A DNA stretch of 64,000 nucleotides. It comes from Cereibacter azotoformans (GTDB lineage: Bacteria; Pseudomonadota; Alphaproteobacteria; Rhodobacterales; Rhodobacteraceae). Positions 25,769 through 34,432 of this stretch are shown in pieces. The stretch covers positions 2,418,001 through 2,482,000 of the forward strand of contig JAGFXX010000001.1 in assembly GCA_017599285.1 (NCBI GenBank). The letters run 5' to 3'. Made by a program: the position numbers and the translations under genes. Below the pieces are notes generated by a model, which saw only the letters and a list, made by a program, of their open reading frames with translations, did not search any database and was not told the DNA's origin. Position 1 is the stretch's first letter. Each line of letters starts with the position of its first letter.

Positions 25769-26371
25769 TCAAATCAGCAGCACCTGTGTCCCCACCTTGG
25801 CGAGGGGGAAGAGCTGCTGGATGTGCTCGTTGTAGAGGCCGATGCAACCGTTGGACGATTTGCGCCCGATCTTGCGCGTGTCATGCGTGCCGTGGATGCG
25901 GTAGTAGGTCCAGGACAGGTAGAGCGCGTGGGATCCGAGCGGGTTGTCCGGCGCCCCGCCCGGCACCATGTCCGGCCACTCGGGGTTGCGCTCCTTCATG
26001 GCGGGCGTCGGACGCCACGGCGGCGCCACCACCTTCTGCACCACCTCGGTCCGGCCACGGCGCGTCAGATCCTCGGACAGCGGCACGGAGGTGGGGAAGA
26101 GCAGGTAGGTCTGCCCGTCCTCGGACCAGTAGTGCAGCGCCCGCGAGGTGATGTCGACCAGAACGGCGCCGTTGCGCAGGCTCGAGAAGTAGGGTTGCCA
26201 GTCGAGCATCCGGAAGCTCGAGATGTTGTTGCGCACCGGGCTCTGGGCTGCCGGAATGACACTTTCGGCAGCCTCCTGCGCGCGCGCCGGCAGCGCCATC
26301 GCGCCGAGACCCGCGGCCGCGCCCCACAGCAGCGTGCGACGGTCGAGCCTGTTCGATTGATCCGCACCCAT
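25769..26371 (-). CDS. L,D-transpeptidase (YkuD domain), Tat-type signal
   Basis: A periplasmic YkuD-family enzyme that cross-links peptidoglycan stems or attaches proteins to them. Active-site blocks are HGTHD and the S-S-N-G-C-I-G motif about 30 residues from the C-terminus, with the nucleophilic cysteine. The N-terminus D-R-R-T-L-L-W-G-A-A-A-G-L looks like a twin-arginine signal (ending near ALPARAQ). The ATG at 26371 has AAGGAG upstream, giving 200 residues; the longer frame to 26446 is unsupported. It is divergent from the CAP-domain lipoprotein gene. Confidence 0.9.
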   Translation of the reverse strand: MGADQSNRLDRRTLLWGAAAGLGAMALPARAQEAAESVIPAAQSPVRNNISSFRMLDWQPYFSSLRNGAVLVDITSRALHYWSEDGQTYLLFPTSVPLSEDLTRRGRTEVVQKVVAPPWRPTPAMKERNPEWPDMVPGGAPDNPLGSHALYLSWTYYRIHGTHDTRKIGRKSSNGCIGLYNEHIQQLFPLAKVGTQVLLI

Positions 26372-26488
26372 TCCGCTCGTCTCCTTGATCGTGGTGCCCG
26401 AGATTTCGGACCGAAGCATCCTATCCTTCCGGGCCAGTGGCGACAATTCACGCCCGCGTCAACGCCGAACTGCCCGCCCGAGATGCGT

Positions 26489-26518
26489 TTGAACAGGCTG
26501 CGGCCTTTCTGTTATGAG
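26489..26518 (+). promoter_or_regulatory. Candidate promoter of the CAP-domain lipoprotein gene
   Basis: TTGAAC (26489-26494), an 18-base spacer and TATGAG (26513-26518) lie 31 bases before the ATG. Each hexamer matches the housekeeping consensus at four of six positions. It lies within the 178-bp divergent gap 26372-26549, which has no other clear feature. Confidence 0.35.
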
Positions 26519-26549
26519 GGCCGGAATGATCCTTGTGGGTGGATGACAC

Positions 26550-27089
26550 ATGAAGACTATCTCCGCGCTCGCGCTTTGCGGCGCCCTGGTCCTGTCGGCC
26601 TGCGCCTCGACCACCGAGGTCGCGCTCGGACCCGACGGCAAGCCGCTTCCGCAGGTCTACAAGATCGGCCCGGGCCAGCAGAGCGAGGTCACCTACCGCC
26701 TGCTCGATTCGGTCAACACGCTGCGCCAGGCCAAGGGCGCGGCGCCGCTGCAGCTCAACTCCGAGCTGACGGCCGCGGCCGCCACCCATGCGCGGGACAT
26801 GTCGGTGCAGAACCGTCCCTGGCACTTCGGCTCGGACGGTTCCTCGCCGCTCCTGCGCGTGCAGCGGTCGGGCTACGGGGGCAAGCTCAAGGGCGAGCTG
26901 ATCTCCGAGACCTACCAGACCGAGCTTGAGACCCTGGCCGCCTGGATGGAGCAGAAGGACACGCGCGACATCGTGCTGGACCCCACCGCCACCGATCTCG
27001 GCTTTGCCTGGTATCAGGAGCCGCAGGGCAAGATCTGGTGGACGGTCGTGACCGGCGCCGCGGGCCCTATGGCCGTCGCCGGTCTCTGA
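26550..27089 (+). CDS. CAP-domain (SCP/PR-1-like) lipoprotein
   Basis: A 179-residue lipoprotein. The signal peptide ends in lipobox LSAC with the cysteine at residue 18. The rest is a bacterial CAP domain: LLDSVNTLRQAKGAAPLQLNSELTAAAATHARDM near 50-85 with the conserved histidine, a second R-P-W-H block near 92, then W-M near 133 and a late F-A-W-Y strand. Bacterial CAP proteins are secreted and often linked to cell-wall processes. Both flanking genes are L,D-transpeptidases, which supports an envelope role. Exact activity unknown. Confidence 0.87.
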   Translation: MKTISALALCGALVLSACASTTEVALGPDGKPLPQVYKIGPGQQSEVTYRLLDSVNTLRQAKGAAPLQLNSELTAAAATHARDMSVQNRPWHFGSDGSSPLLRVQRSGYGGKLKGELISETYQTELETLAAWMEQKDTRDIVLDPTATDLGFAWYQEPQGKIWWTVVTGAAGPMAVAGL

Positions 27090-27102
27090 CGCGCAGGTTT
27101 TC

Positions 27103-27127
27103 GGCGCCCCGATCAGGCCGGGGCGCC
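27103..27127. terminator. Bidirectional hairpin between convergent genes
   Basis: A perfect 9-bp stem (27103-27111 with 27119-27127) with a 7-base loop sits between the ends of the CAP-domain gene and the second L,D-transpeptidase gene. The minus side is followed by GAAAACC and the plus side by CTTGCC, so it lacks a strong T-run. Confidence 0.55.
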
Positions 27128-27136
27128 CTTGCCCGG

Positions 27137-27631
27137 TCAGGGCAGGATGTAGATCGGGGTGCCCACCCGCACCATCGCGTAGATCTCCTCGACCTCCTGA
27201 TCGGTCACGGCAATACAGCCGGCCGTCCAGTCACGCTTGTTCGGACCGTTGTACTTGCCCCGGCCGTGGATGAAGATGTCGCCCCCGGGCTTCTTGCCCT
27301 CGAGGAAGGCCATCTTCTGGTCCGCGGTATTGGGATAGGAGATCCCGAGCGACAGGTGGTAGGACGAGCGCGGGTTCTGCCGGTCGATGAAATACACGCC
27401 TTCGGGCGTGCGGCCATCGCCTTCATATTGCTTGTGGCCGGTCGGCTTGAAGCCGAGCCCGATGTCATACTGGCGCAGGACCTTGGCCCCGCTCAGCAGG
27501 TACATCTTTCGCTCCGCCTTGTGCACCTGCACGCTGGTGACCGGCGGGCCTTCGTATTTGCGAATCTTCGAGTCACCGCATGCGGTCAACCCGAGCGCAA
27601 GGATGATCAGGGTAATCTTCAGAAATTTCAT
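27137..27631 (-). CDS. L,D-transpeptidase-family lipoprotein (YkuD domain)
   Basis: A 164-residue lipoprotein with lipobox LTAC (cysteine near residue 16). The YkuD core has FIDRQNPRSSYHLSLGISYPN, the histidine block F-I-H-G-R-G and the cysteine block D-W-T-A-G-C-I-A-V near 136-144. The D-W-T-x-G-C form resembles the YafK/ErfK-like branch, some of whose members cleave rather than form links. The ATG at 27631 is used; a GTG two codons earlier is possible and neither has a strong ribosome site. Confidence 0.87.
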   Translation of the reverse strand: MKFLKITLIILALGLTACGDSKIRKYEGPPVTSVQVHKAERKMYLLSGAKVLRQYDIGLGFKPTGHKQYEGDGRTPEGVYFIDRQNPRSSYHLSLGISYPNTADQKMAFLEGKKPGGDIFIHGRGKYNGPNKRDWTAGCIAVTDQEVEEIYAMVRVGTPIYILP

Positions 27632-27744
27632 GTTCACTGCCCGACATGTTTTTTTGTTTCTGGAATAACCGGATTCGGTCTTCCTCGCCAGACAATCTTT
27701 GGACAGCTTGGGTTAAATCCGTCTGAAGCGTGGCCCTGACCTGC

Positions 27745-28959
27745 TCAGGCTGGCAGGCTGAGCCGGGCGGCAAGCTCCACATGCGCCGACCACCGGAACT
27801 GATCCACCACCTGCACCCAGTCGAGCCGGTAGCCCGCCCGCACGAGAAGCGCCGCATCCCGGGCGAAGGTCACCGGGTTGCACGAGACAAAGGCGATCAC
27901 CGGCACCCGCGCGCGCGCCAGCGCCGCGCACTGCGCCTCGGCCCCGGCGCGGGGCGGGTCGATCACCACCGCCTCGGCCCGGCGAAGCTCGTCCGGCTCG
28001 AGCGGGCGGCGGAACAGGTCGCGCGTCTCGACCGTCACCCGCTTCAGGCCCTGCGCCTGCCTCCAGCCGCGATCGAGCGCCGCGGTCATGGACGCATCCC
28101 CCTCGACCGCATGGACTTCGGCCGCGGCGGCCAGCGGCAGCGCAAAGGTGCCCACGCCGGCAAAGAGGTCGGTCACCGTTCGCGCTTCGCCAATGGCATC
28201 GCGCACGGCGGCGAGAAGCGCGGCCTCGCCCTCGGCCGTCGCCTGCAGGAAGGCGCCCGCCGGCGGCACCACGCGGGCCGCGCCGAACGCCTGCGCGGGC
28301 GGCACGCGCAGCGCGATCGTCTCACCCTCCCACGTCAGCCGTGCAAGCGACCGCTCTTCGGCAATCCGGGCAAGCTCGGCGCGAAGCGGCGCGTCGAGCG
28401 CCTTGCCGCCCGTCACCGCCACGTCGGGCCCCCCCAGACTGCGCGTCACGGTCAGCGACAGCTCGCCCGAGCGGGAGCCGGCGGCCCGGACCAGCGTCTC
28501 GAGTGCGGGGATCGTCTGCATCAGGTCGGGATGAAGCAGCTTGCACTCGGGGATCGGGATGATCGTGCCTGACTGGCGCGCGTGGAACCCCACCAGCGCC
28601 CCGCCCTTCGTCCGCCGCCCCGAGAGGACCGCGCGCCGGCGCGTCGCGGGCGGCGAGACCGCCATCGGCCGGAACGGCGCCTCAAGCCCCTGCCCCGCCA
28701 GCGCCGAGCGCACGACCTCCTGCTTCCACCGCTCCACGAACCCGTCCGAGGCATGTTGCAGCAGGCAGCCGCCGCAGCTGCGGGCATGGGGACAGGGCGG
28801 GCGCACACGGTCCGGCGAGGGCGTCAGGATGCGCGGCGCGGCGATCCGGCCCTCGTGAACCTCGCCCTCGACCGTCTCTCCCGGCAGGGCGCCGGACACG
28901 AAGACACCCTGGCCGATCGCATCGCCCAGATGACCCAGCCTCTCGATGGTGACGATCAC
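27745..28959 (-). CDS. 23S rRNA/tRNA uracil-5-methyltransferase (RumA/TrmA family)
   Basis: SAM-dependent RNA m5U methylase of 404 residues. The iron-sulfur cysteines are C56, C62 and C65 (C-P-H-A-R-S-C-G-G-C) with a fourth in I-P-E-C-K. The SAM motif D-L-F-A-G-V-G-T-F-A-L-P-L lies mid-protein and the catalytic block F-V-S-C-N-P-V-T-F-A-R-D near the end. An iron-sulfur cluster points to RumA/RlmD-type rather than TrmA. The start is GTG 28959, overlapping the ABC gene's stop as GTGA with GAGG upstream. Confidence 0.9.
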   Translation of the reverse strand: MIVTIERLGHLGDAIGQGVFVSGALPGETVEGEVHEGRIAAPRILTPSPDRVRPPCPHARSCGGCLLQHASDGFVERWKQEVVRSALAGQGLEAPFRPMAVSPPATRRRAVLSGRRTKGGALVGFHARQSGTIIPIPECKLLHPDLMQTIPALETLVRAAGSRSGELSLTVTRSLGGPDVAVTGGKALDAPLRAELARIAEERSLARLTWEGETIALRVPPAQAFGAARVVPPAGAFLQATAEGEAALLAAVRDAIGEARTVTDLFAGVGTFALPLAAAAEVHAVEGDASMTAALDRGWRQAQGLKRVTVETRDLFRRPLEPDELRRAEAVVIDPPRAGAEAQCAALARARVPVIAFVSCNPVTFARDAALLVRAGYRLDWVQVVDQFRWSAHVELAARLSLPA

Positions 28960-30800
28960 TCCGCGGCCTCTTCCTCGCACGCCATGAAGCCGCCGCTTTG
29001 CCGGTTCCAGTAGCGCGCGTAAAGCCCGTTCTGGGCCAGCAGCTCGTCATGGGTGCCCTGCTCGACCAGAAGGCCCCGGTCCAGGACGACGATCCGGTCC
29101 ATCGCCGCAATGGTCGAGAGACGGTGCGCGATGGCCAGCACCGTCTTGCCCTCCATCACCCGCGCCAGCGCCTCCTGGATCGAGGCCTCGACCTCGCTGT
29201 CGAGCGCCGAGGTGGCTTCATCCAGAACGAGGATCGGCGCGTCCTTCAGGAAGGCGCGCGCCAGCGCGATCCGCTGGCGCTGCCCGCCCGAGAGCTTCAC
29301 GCCGCGCTCGCCGAGGAAGGCGTCATAGCCGTGGCGGCCGGAATGATCGGCCATCGCGGTGATGAATTCGTCGGCCTCGGCGGCGCGGGCGGCGGCGATC
29401 ATCTCCGCGTCGCTGGCATCCGGGCGGCCATACATGATGTTGTCGCGCGCCGAGCGGTTGAACATCGCCGTCTCCTGCGTGACCATCGCGATCTGGCGCC
29501 GCAGGCTCTCCTGCGTGACCGAGCGCAGATCGTGGCCGTCGATCAGCACCCGCCCCTCCTCGGGGTCGTAGAGCCTGAGGAGCAGCGAGACGAGCGTGGA
29601 TTTCCCCGCCCCCGAGGCGCCCACGATGCCCAGCTTTTCCCCCGGCCGAACGGTGAGGTCGAGGCCATGAAGCCCGCCCGAGCCGCGTCCATAGGCGAAG
29701 CTCACCCGGTCGAACCGGATCTCGCCGCGCACCCTCGCCAGCGGCGCCGCGCCCGCACGGTCGGGCAGGGCATGCGGCACCGAGAGGGTGCGCATCCCGT
29801 CCTCGACCTCGCCGATCGAGGTGTAGATCGACATCAGCGTGAAGCTCACCCAGCCCGACATCTGCGAAATGCGCATGGCGATGGCCCCCGCCGCCGCGAT
29901 GGCGCCCGCGGTGGCCTCGCCCCGCTGCCACAGAAGCAGCGTGCCGCCGATCAGAAGCACGGGCAACAGCCCCGACAGCGCCATCAGCGCCGAGCGGAAC
30001 CAGGTCGAGATCACGCCGAACTCGAGCGAGCGGTCGCGGAAGCTCTCCATCGCGCGGAGCGCCACCTGATCCTCGAAGTCGGCATGGGCGAAGAGCTTGA
30101 CCGTCTTGATGTTGGTGATCGTATCGACCACCTGCCCCGATACCATCGCCCGCGCCGACGCTCGGGCCGCGGAATTGACCCGCACCTTGGGCAGATAGTA
30201 GCGGATGAGGCCCAGGTAGGCCACGAGCCACAGGCCCAGCGCGAGGGCCACCCGCCAGTCCACCGACAGCAGATAGAGCGTCGAGGCCACGACAGAGGCC
30301 AGCGCGAAGGCGACCGTATTGATGATCTCGGTCACGGCGTCGGTGACGGCGCGCGCCGCCTGCATCTGCTTCTGCGCGATGCGGCCGGCGAAGTCGTTGT
30401 CGAAGAAGGTCACCGCCTGCCCCAGTGTCCAGCGGTGCAGCCGGCTCAGCACCAGGGGCAGGACGTTCGGCCCGATCACGATCGAGTTCGCGGCCGACGA
30501 GAGGCCGAACGAGACCGGCCGGACAAAGAGGTAGAAGCCCAGAAAGACCGCCAGAAGCCCCAGATGCTGCGAGAAGAACGCCTCCGGCCCCGAGTCCACG
30601 GCCGCATCGATCACCCAGCCGATGATCATGGCCGAGACGACCTCGAACGTGCCCGCCAGCGCCGACAGCGCCGCCGCAAGGCCGAGCATCGGCCAGGACC
30701 CCCGCAGGCACCAGCGCATGAAGGCGCCGAGGCTCTGCGGCGGGGGCCCGTCGGCCGGGCGGAAGGCGTCGATCAGGTTGCCGAGGCGCACGAGGTTCAT
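28956..30800 (-). CDS. ABC exporter, fused membrane and ATPase domains
   Basis: A 614-residue half-transporter of the MsbA/lipid and drug exporter class: about six membrane helices in residues 30-320 and an ATPase domain after about 370 with Walker A GASGAGKST, signature LSGGQRQ and Walker B L-V-L-D-E-A-T-S-A-L-D. The glutamate is intact, so the site should be active. It overlaps the next ABC gene by 4 bp (ATGA), and the two probably form a heterodimer. Substrate cannot be inferred. Confidence 0.9.
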   Translation of the reverse strand: MNLVRLGNLIDAFRPADGPPPQSLGAFMRWCLRGSWPMLGLAAALSALAGTFEVVSAMIIGWVIDAAVDSGPEAFFSQHLGLLAVFLGFYLFVRPVSFGLSSAANSIVIGPNVLPLVLSRLHRWTLGQAVTFFDNDFAGRIAQKQMQAARAVTDAVTEIINTVAFALASVVASTLYLLSVDWRVALALGLWLVAYLGLIRYYLPKVRVNSAARASARAMVSGQVVDTITNIKTVKLFAHADFEDQVALRAMESFRDRSLEFGVISTWFRSALMALSGLLPVLLIGGTLLLWQRGEATAGAIAAAGAIAMRISQMSGWVSFTLMSIYTSIGEVEDGMRTLSVPHALPDRAGAAPLARVRGEIRFDRVSFAYGRGSGGLHGLDLTVRPGEKLGIVGASGAGKSTLVSLLLRLYDPEEGRVLIDGHDLRSVTQESLRRQIAMVTQETAMFNRSARDNIMYGRPDASDAEMIAAARAAEADEFITAMADHSGRHGYDAFLGERGVKLSGGQRQRIALARAFLKDAPILVLDEATSALDSEVEASIQEALARVMEGKTVLAIAHRLSTIAAMDRIVVLDRGLLVEQGTHDELLAQNGLYARYWNRQSGGFMACEEEAAE

Positions 30801-32641
30801 TCCGCGGCATCCTCGGTGCCGATGAAGCCGCCCGACTGCCGGGCCCAGAACCGCGCATAGAGCCCGCCCTGCGCCAGCAGCTCGGCATGGCTTCCGGTCT
30901 CGGCCACCCGGCCCTCCTCGAGCACCACGATCCGGTCCATCGCGGCGATCGTCGAAAGCCGGTGGGCGATGGCGATCACGGTCTTGCCCTCCATCACCCG
31001 GTAGAGCGTCTCCTGGATCGCCGCCTCCACCTCGCTGTCGAGCGCCGAGGTGGCCTCGTCGAGGATCAGGATCGGCGCGTCCTTCAGCATCACGCGCGCC
31101 AGCCCGATCCGCTGGCGCTGCCCGCCCGAAAGCTTCACGCCGCGTTCACCCACATGGGCCTCGTAGCCGCGCCGCCCCTCGGGATCCTCGAGCGTCAGGA
31201 TGAAGTCATGCGCCTCGGCCCGCTTGGCGGCGAGGATCATGTCCTCGTCGCTCGCCCCCGGCCGGCCATAGAGGATGTTGTCCCGCACCGACCGATGCAG
31301 GAGGCTCGAGTCCTGCTGCACCATGCCGATGGCGCGGCGCAGGCTCTCCTGCGTGACCTCGGTCACATCCTGCCCGTCGATGCGGATGTGCCCGCCCTCG
31401 GGGTCGTAGAAGCGCAGCATGAGTTTCACGAGCGTGGATTTCCCGGCACCCGAGCGGCCGACGATGCCCACCTTCTCGCCCGGCGCGATGGAGAGCGTCA
31501 CCCGGTCCAGCCCGCCCGAGCCGCGCCCGTAGTGGTGCGAGACGCTGTCCAGCTCGATCCCGCCGGCCGTCAGGCGCAGCGGCCGCGCGCCGCGCCGGTC
31601 CACGAGGCCGATGGGCTGGGCGATGGTCTCCATCCCTTCGGCCACCACGCCCAGCGCCTGCACGAGCGAGCTGGTGGCCCACATGATCCAGTAGGTCATG
31701 TTGTTCAGCCGCAGCACCAGCGCCGTCGAGGCCGCCACGATCCCGACCGTCGCCTGCCCCTGATACCACAGAAGGATGGCCCAGCCGGTGACCGAGGTGA
31801 TCAGCGCGCCGTTCAGCACCGTTAGGGTCACATCCATGCGCGTGATGATGCGCATTTCCTTCTGGAAGGTGGTGCGGGCATGCTCGATCGCCTCGCGGGC
31901 ATAGTCGAGTTCGCGATCGTGGTGGGCGAAGAGCTTCACGGAGTGGATGTTGGTGTAGGCATCGACCACCCGCCCCGTCACCGCCGAGCGCGCGTCGGAC
32001 GAGGCCTTGGCGGCCGGGCCCGCGTGGCGGACCGTCCAGCGCACCAGCATCCCGTAAAGGACGAACCAGACGATCAGCGGCAGCGCAAGCCGCAGGTCGG
32101 CATCGGCCAGCACGAAGACCGCGCCGATCACGGTGGTGATCGCGAAGGCGCCCGCGTCAAAGGTCTGGAACACCGCATCGCCCGCCGCGGGCGGGGTCTG
32201 CATGATCCGGTTGGCGATCCGGCCGGCGAAGTCGCTCTCGAACCAGCCGACGGGCTGGCGCAGGACGTGGTTGTGGGCGCGCCAGCGGATCAGCGTGCCG
32301 AAGTTGGGCAGGATGGTGTTGTGCAGCAGCGCCACGTCCACTCCCGCCACCAGCGGCCGCAGAAGCAGGATCGCCAGCGCGACGGCGATGACCTCAAGCC
32401 CGTGGCTCTCCCAGACCTCCTGCGGCGCGCCCTCGGCCAGAAGGTCCACAAGGCGCCCCACATACCAGATCAGCAGCACCTCGACCGAGGCGTTCAGCAC
32501 CGACATCAGGCCCGTGATGGCAAAGACCTTGCGGAAGGGCTGCACATAGTCCTTCAGGAAGGGCCAGAGCCGGCGGGGCGGGGTATCGGTCCGGTCCCAG
32601 GGCGCATAGGGATCGACCAGGTTCTCGAAGAAGCGGAACAT
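30797..32641 (-). CDS. ABC exporter, fused membrane and ATPase domains (partner)
   Basis: The second half-transporter, also 614 residues from ATG 32641 (GAGG upstream; the frame open to 32764 is rejected). The N-terminus MFRFFENLVDPYAPWDRTD precedes about six membrane helices. The ATPase domain has Walker A GRSGAGKST, LSGGQRQ and L-I-L-D-E-A-T-S-A-L-D. It is transcribed ahead of the 28956-30800 partner with translational coupling. Both catalytic glutamates are canonical, so homodimers cannot be excluded. Confidence 0.9.
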   Translation of the reverse strand: MFRFFENLVDPYAPWDRTDTPPRRLWPFLKDYVQPFRKVFAITGLMSVLNASVEVLLIWYVGRLVDLLAEGAPQEVWESHGLEVIAVALAILLLRPLVAGVDVALLHNTILPNFGTLIRWRAHNHVLRQPVGWFESDFAGRIANRIMQTPPAAGDAVFQTFDAGAFAITTVIGAVFVLADADLRLALPLIVWFVLYGMLVRWTVRHAGPAAKASSDARSAVTGRVVDAYTNIHSVKLFAHHDRELDYAREAIEHARTTFQKEMRIITRMDVTLTVLNGALITSVTGWAILLWYQGQATVGIVAASTALVLRLNNMTYWIMWATSSLVQALGVVAEGMETIAQPIGLVDRRGARPLRLTAGGIELDSVSHHYGRGSGGLDRVTLSIAPGEKVGIVGRSGAGKSTLVKLMLRFYDPEGGHIRIDGQDVTEVTQESLRRAIGMVQQDSSLLHRSVRDNILYGRPGASDEDMILAAKRAEAHDFILTLEDPEGRRGYEAHVGERGVKLSGGQRQRIGLARVMLKDAPILILDEATSALDSEVEAAIQETLYRVMEGKTVIAIAHRLSTIAAMDRIVVLEEGRVAETGSHAELLAQGGLYARFWARQSGGFIGTEDAAE

Positions 32642-32705
32642 GGGGAGGGCCTCGTGAATGCCGCCAAGATATAGCCTGCCCTCCCGCAAAGGAAATGCGG
32701 AGAGT

Positions 32706-33848
32706 TCAGCCCAGCAGCGCCGCCCGGTCCAGCCGGAAATCCGAGGCGATCCAACGCTCCTCAAGCTCGCGAAGCCGGGCGCCGAGGGCGGGGCCGGCCA
32801 GCGCGGGCATGAGGTCGGCGGCCTTCACGGGGAAGCGGGCGCCGGCCCCCCGCGCCACGTCGGCGCGCCAGCCCTCGGGCGGTGGGGCCTCGGAGAGGGC
32901 CGCATGCAGCAGCACGGCCCCGGCGCCGAGGTCCAGGCCCAGACGGTAACCCTGCTCGGCCGGCGGCGCGCCCTCCAGCGCCGCAGCCCGCAGCCGGCCC
33001 AGCGCCGCCCCATCGGCGCGCGACAGGCGCAGGCGGTCGGCCACCTCCTCTCCGCCGAGGCTGGCGAGGCGCACGAGCCAGCCCGCGGGCCGGTCCTCCT
33101 CCAGATGGACCAGCACCGGCAGGGCGCGCGCCGAGGCGCCCGGCAGAACCCGGACGAGCACGCCCGCCGCCTCCATTGCCGCCACTGCGGGGGCGGGATC
33201 GTCGGCCGCGAGCAGCTTGCGCATCTCGGCCCCTACCCGCTCACGCGAGAGCTGGCAGAGCCCCTCGGCGCGCGCCGCGCAGGCCGCCAGCCCCTCGGCG
33301 TCGAGCCCTTCCGAGGGATCGCCATAGATGGCGTGAAAGCGGAAGAAGCGCAGGATGCGCAGGTAGTCCTCTTCGATCCGCTGAATCGGATCGCCCACGA
33401 AGCGCACGCGGCGGGCGATCAGGTCGGGCAGACCGCCGAGCGGGTCGATCACCTCTCCCGTTGCCTCGGCATAGAGGGCGTTCATGGTGAAATCGCGCCG
33501 GGCCGCGTCCTCGGCCACATCCGTCGAGAAGGCCACGACCGCGTGCCTGCCGAATGTCTCGATATCCCGCCGGAACGTCGTCACCTCATGCGGGATCCCT
33601 GAGGCAATGACGGTCACGGTGCCATGCTCGATCCCGGTCGGCACCACCTTGAAGCCCGCCGCCGCCGCGACCGCCGAGACGGTGTCGGGCACCGCATCCG
33701 TCGCAAGGTCGATGTCGGCCACCGGCCGCCCGAGCAGCGCGTTGCGCACGCATCCCCCGACGAACAGCGCGCGATGCCCGGCGGCGGCCAGCGCCGCGCA
33801 CAGCGTCTGCGTGGCCGGCTCGGCAATCCAGTCGCCTTCAATCCTCAC
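32706..33848 (-). CDS. cca: CCA tRNA nucleotidyltransferase / poly(A) polymerase-type enzyme
   Basis: Class II nucleotidyltransferase that adds or repairs the tRNA 3' CCA end. The head motif L-F-V-G-G-C-V-R-N-A-L-L-G-R is at residues 28-41 with metal-binding aspartates in D-I-D-L-A-T-D (45-51). R-R-D-F-T-M-N-A-L-Y and the neck block E-E-D-Y-L-R-I-L-R-F-F-R-F follow. The 380-residue length fits the alphaproteobacterial CCA enzyme. It overlaps the Nudix gene upstream by 4 bp. A poly(A) polymerase role is the alternative. Confidence 0.9.
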   Translation of the reverse strand: MRIEGDWIAEPATQTLCAALAAAGHRALFVGGCVRNALLGRPVADIDLATDAVPDTVSAVAAAAGFKVVPTGIEHGTVTVIASGIPHEVTTFRRDIETFGRHAVVAFSTDVAEDAARRDFTMNALYAEATGEVIDPLGGLPDLIARRVRFVGDPIQRIEEDYLRILRFFRFHAIYGDPSEGLDAEGLAACAARAEGLCQLSRERVGAEMRKLLAADDPAPAVAAMEAAGVLVRVLPGASARALPVLVHLEEDRPAGWLVRLASLGGEEVADRLRLSRADGAALGRLRAAALEGAPPAEQGYRLGLDLGAGAVLLHAALSEAPPPEGWRADVARGAGARFPVKAADLMPALAGPALGARLRELEERWIASDFRLDRAALLG

Positions 33849-34432
33849 GCCCGCATCCTTTCGGCCAGCCCGTAGAGGATCCGCGCGGTGGCGCCCCAGA
33901 TGTAGTAGGGTCCATAGGGCACCACATAATAGCGACGCCAGACGCCGCGCCAGAGCCGCTGCTCGACCCGGTAGTGCGCGAGATCGAGAAGGTGCGCGAA
34001 CGGGACGGTGAAGGCCTCCTCCACCTCGGCCTCCTGCGGGATCGGCAGGAAGGGACCGCGCACCTCGGCCAGAACCGGAACGACCGTGTAGCCTGTCACC
34101 GTCTCATGCAGCGGAAGCCGGCCGATCAGATCGACCTGCGCCGGGGGCAGGCCGATCTCCTCCTGCGCCTCGCGCAGGGCCGCCGCCTCGGGGCTGGCGT
34201 CGCCCGGATCGATCTTGCCGCCCGGAAAGGCGATCTGGCCGGGGTGGTGCGCAAGATGCGAGGCGCGCTTGGTCAGGATGACCCGCGCCCCGCCCTCGCC
34301 CTGCCAGACCGGCACCAGAACGGCCGCCGCCCGCAGGCGGCGGTCGGGCGGCAGCACCGTGCCCGGGTTCAGGTCATGGTCGGACGAGGCGGCGCCGCCG
34401 CTCTGCAGCGCGCGGCGCAGCGCGTCAGGCAT
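33845..34432 (-). CDS. Nudix hydrolase, CoA pyrophosphatase type
   Basis: A 195-residue Nudix enzyme. The box G71-G-K-I-D-P-G-D-A-S-P-E-A-A-A-L-R-E-A-Q-E-E-I-G-L is complete, and the preceding L-T-K-R-A-S-H-L-A-H-H-P-G-Q-I-A-F-P is the CoA-pyrophosphatase (NudL) signature. It would hydrolyse CoA or acyl-CoA pyrophosphate bonds. The ATG at 34432 has GGGAG upstream and overlaps the hslO stop by 8 bp; the downstream cca start overlaps its stop. Confidence 0.91.
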   Translation of the reverse strand: MPDALRRALQSGGAASSDHDLNPGTVLPPDRRLRAAAVLVPVWQGEGGARVILTKRASHLAHHPGQIAFPGGKIDPGDASPEAAALREAQEEIGLPPAQVDLIGRLPLHETVTGYTVVPVLAEVRGPFLPIPQEAEVEEAFTVPFAHLLDLAHYRVEQRLWRGVWRRYYVVPYGPYYIWGATARILYGLAERMRA

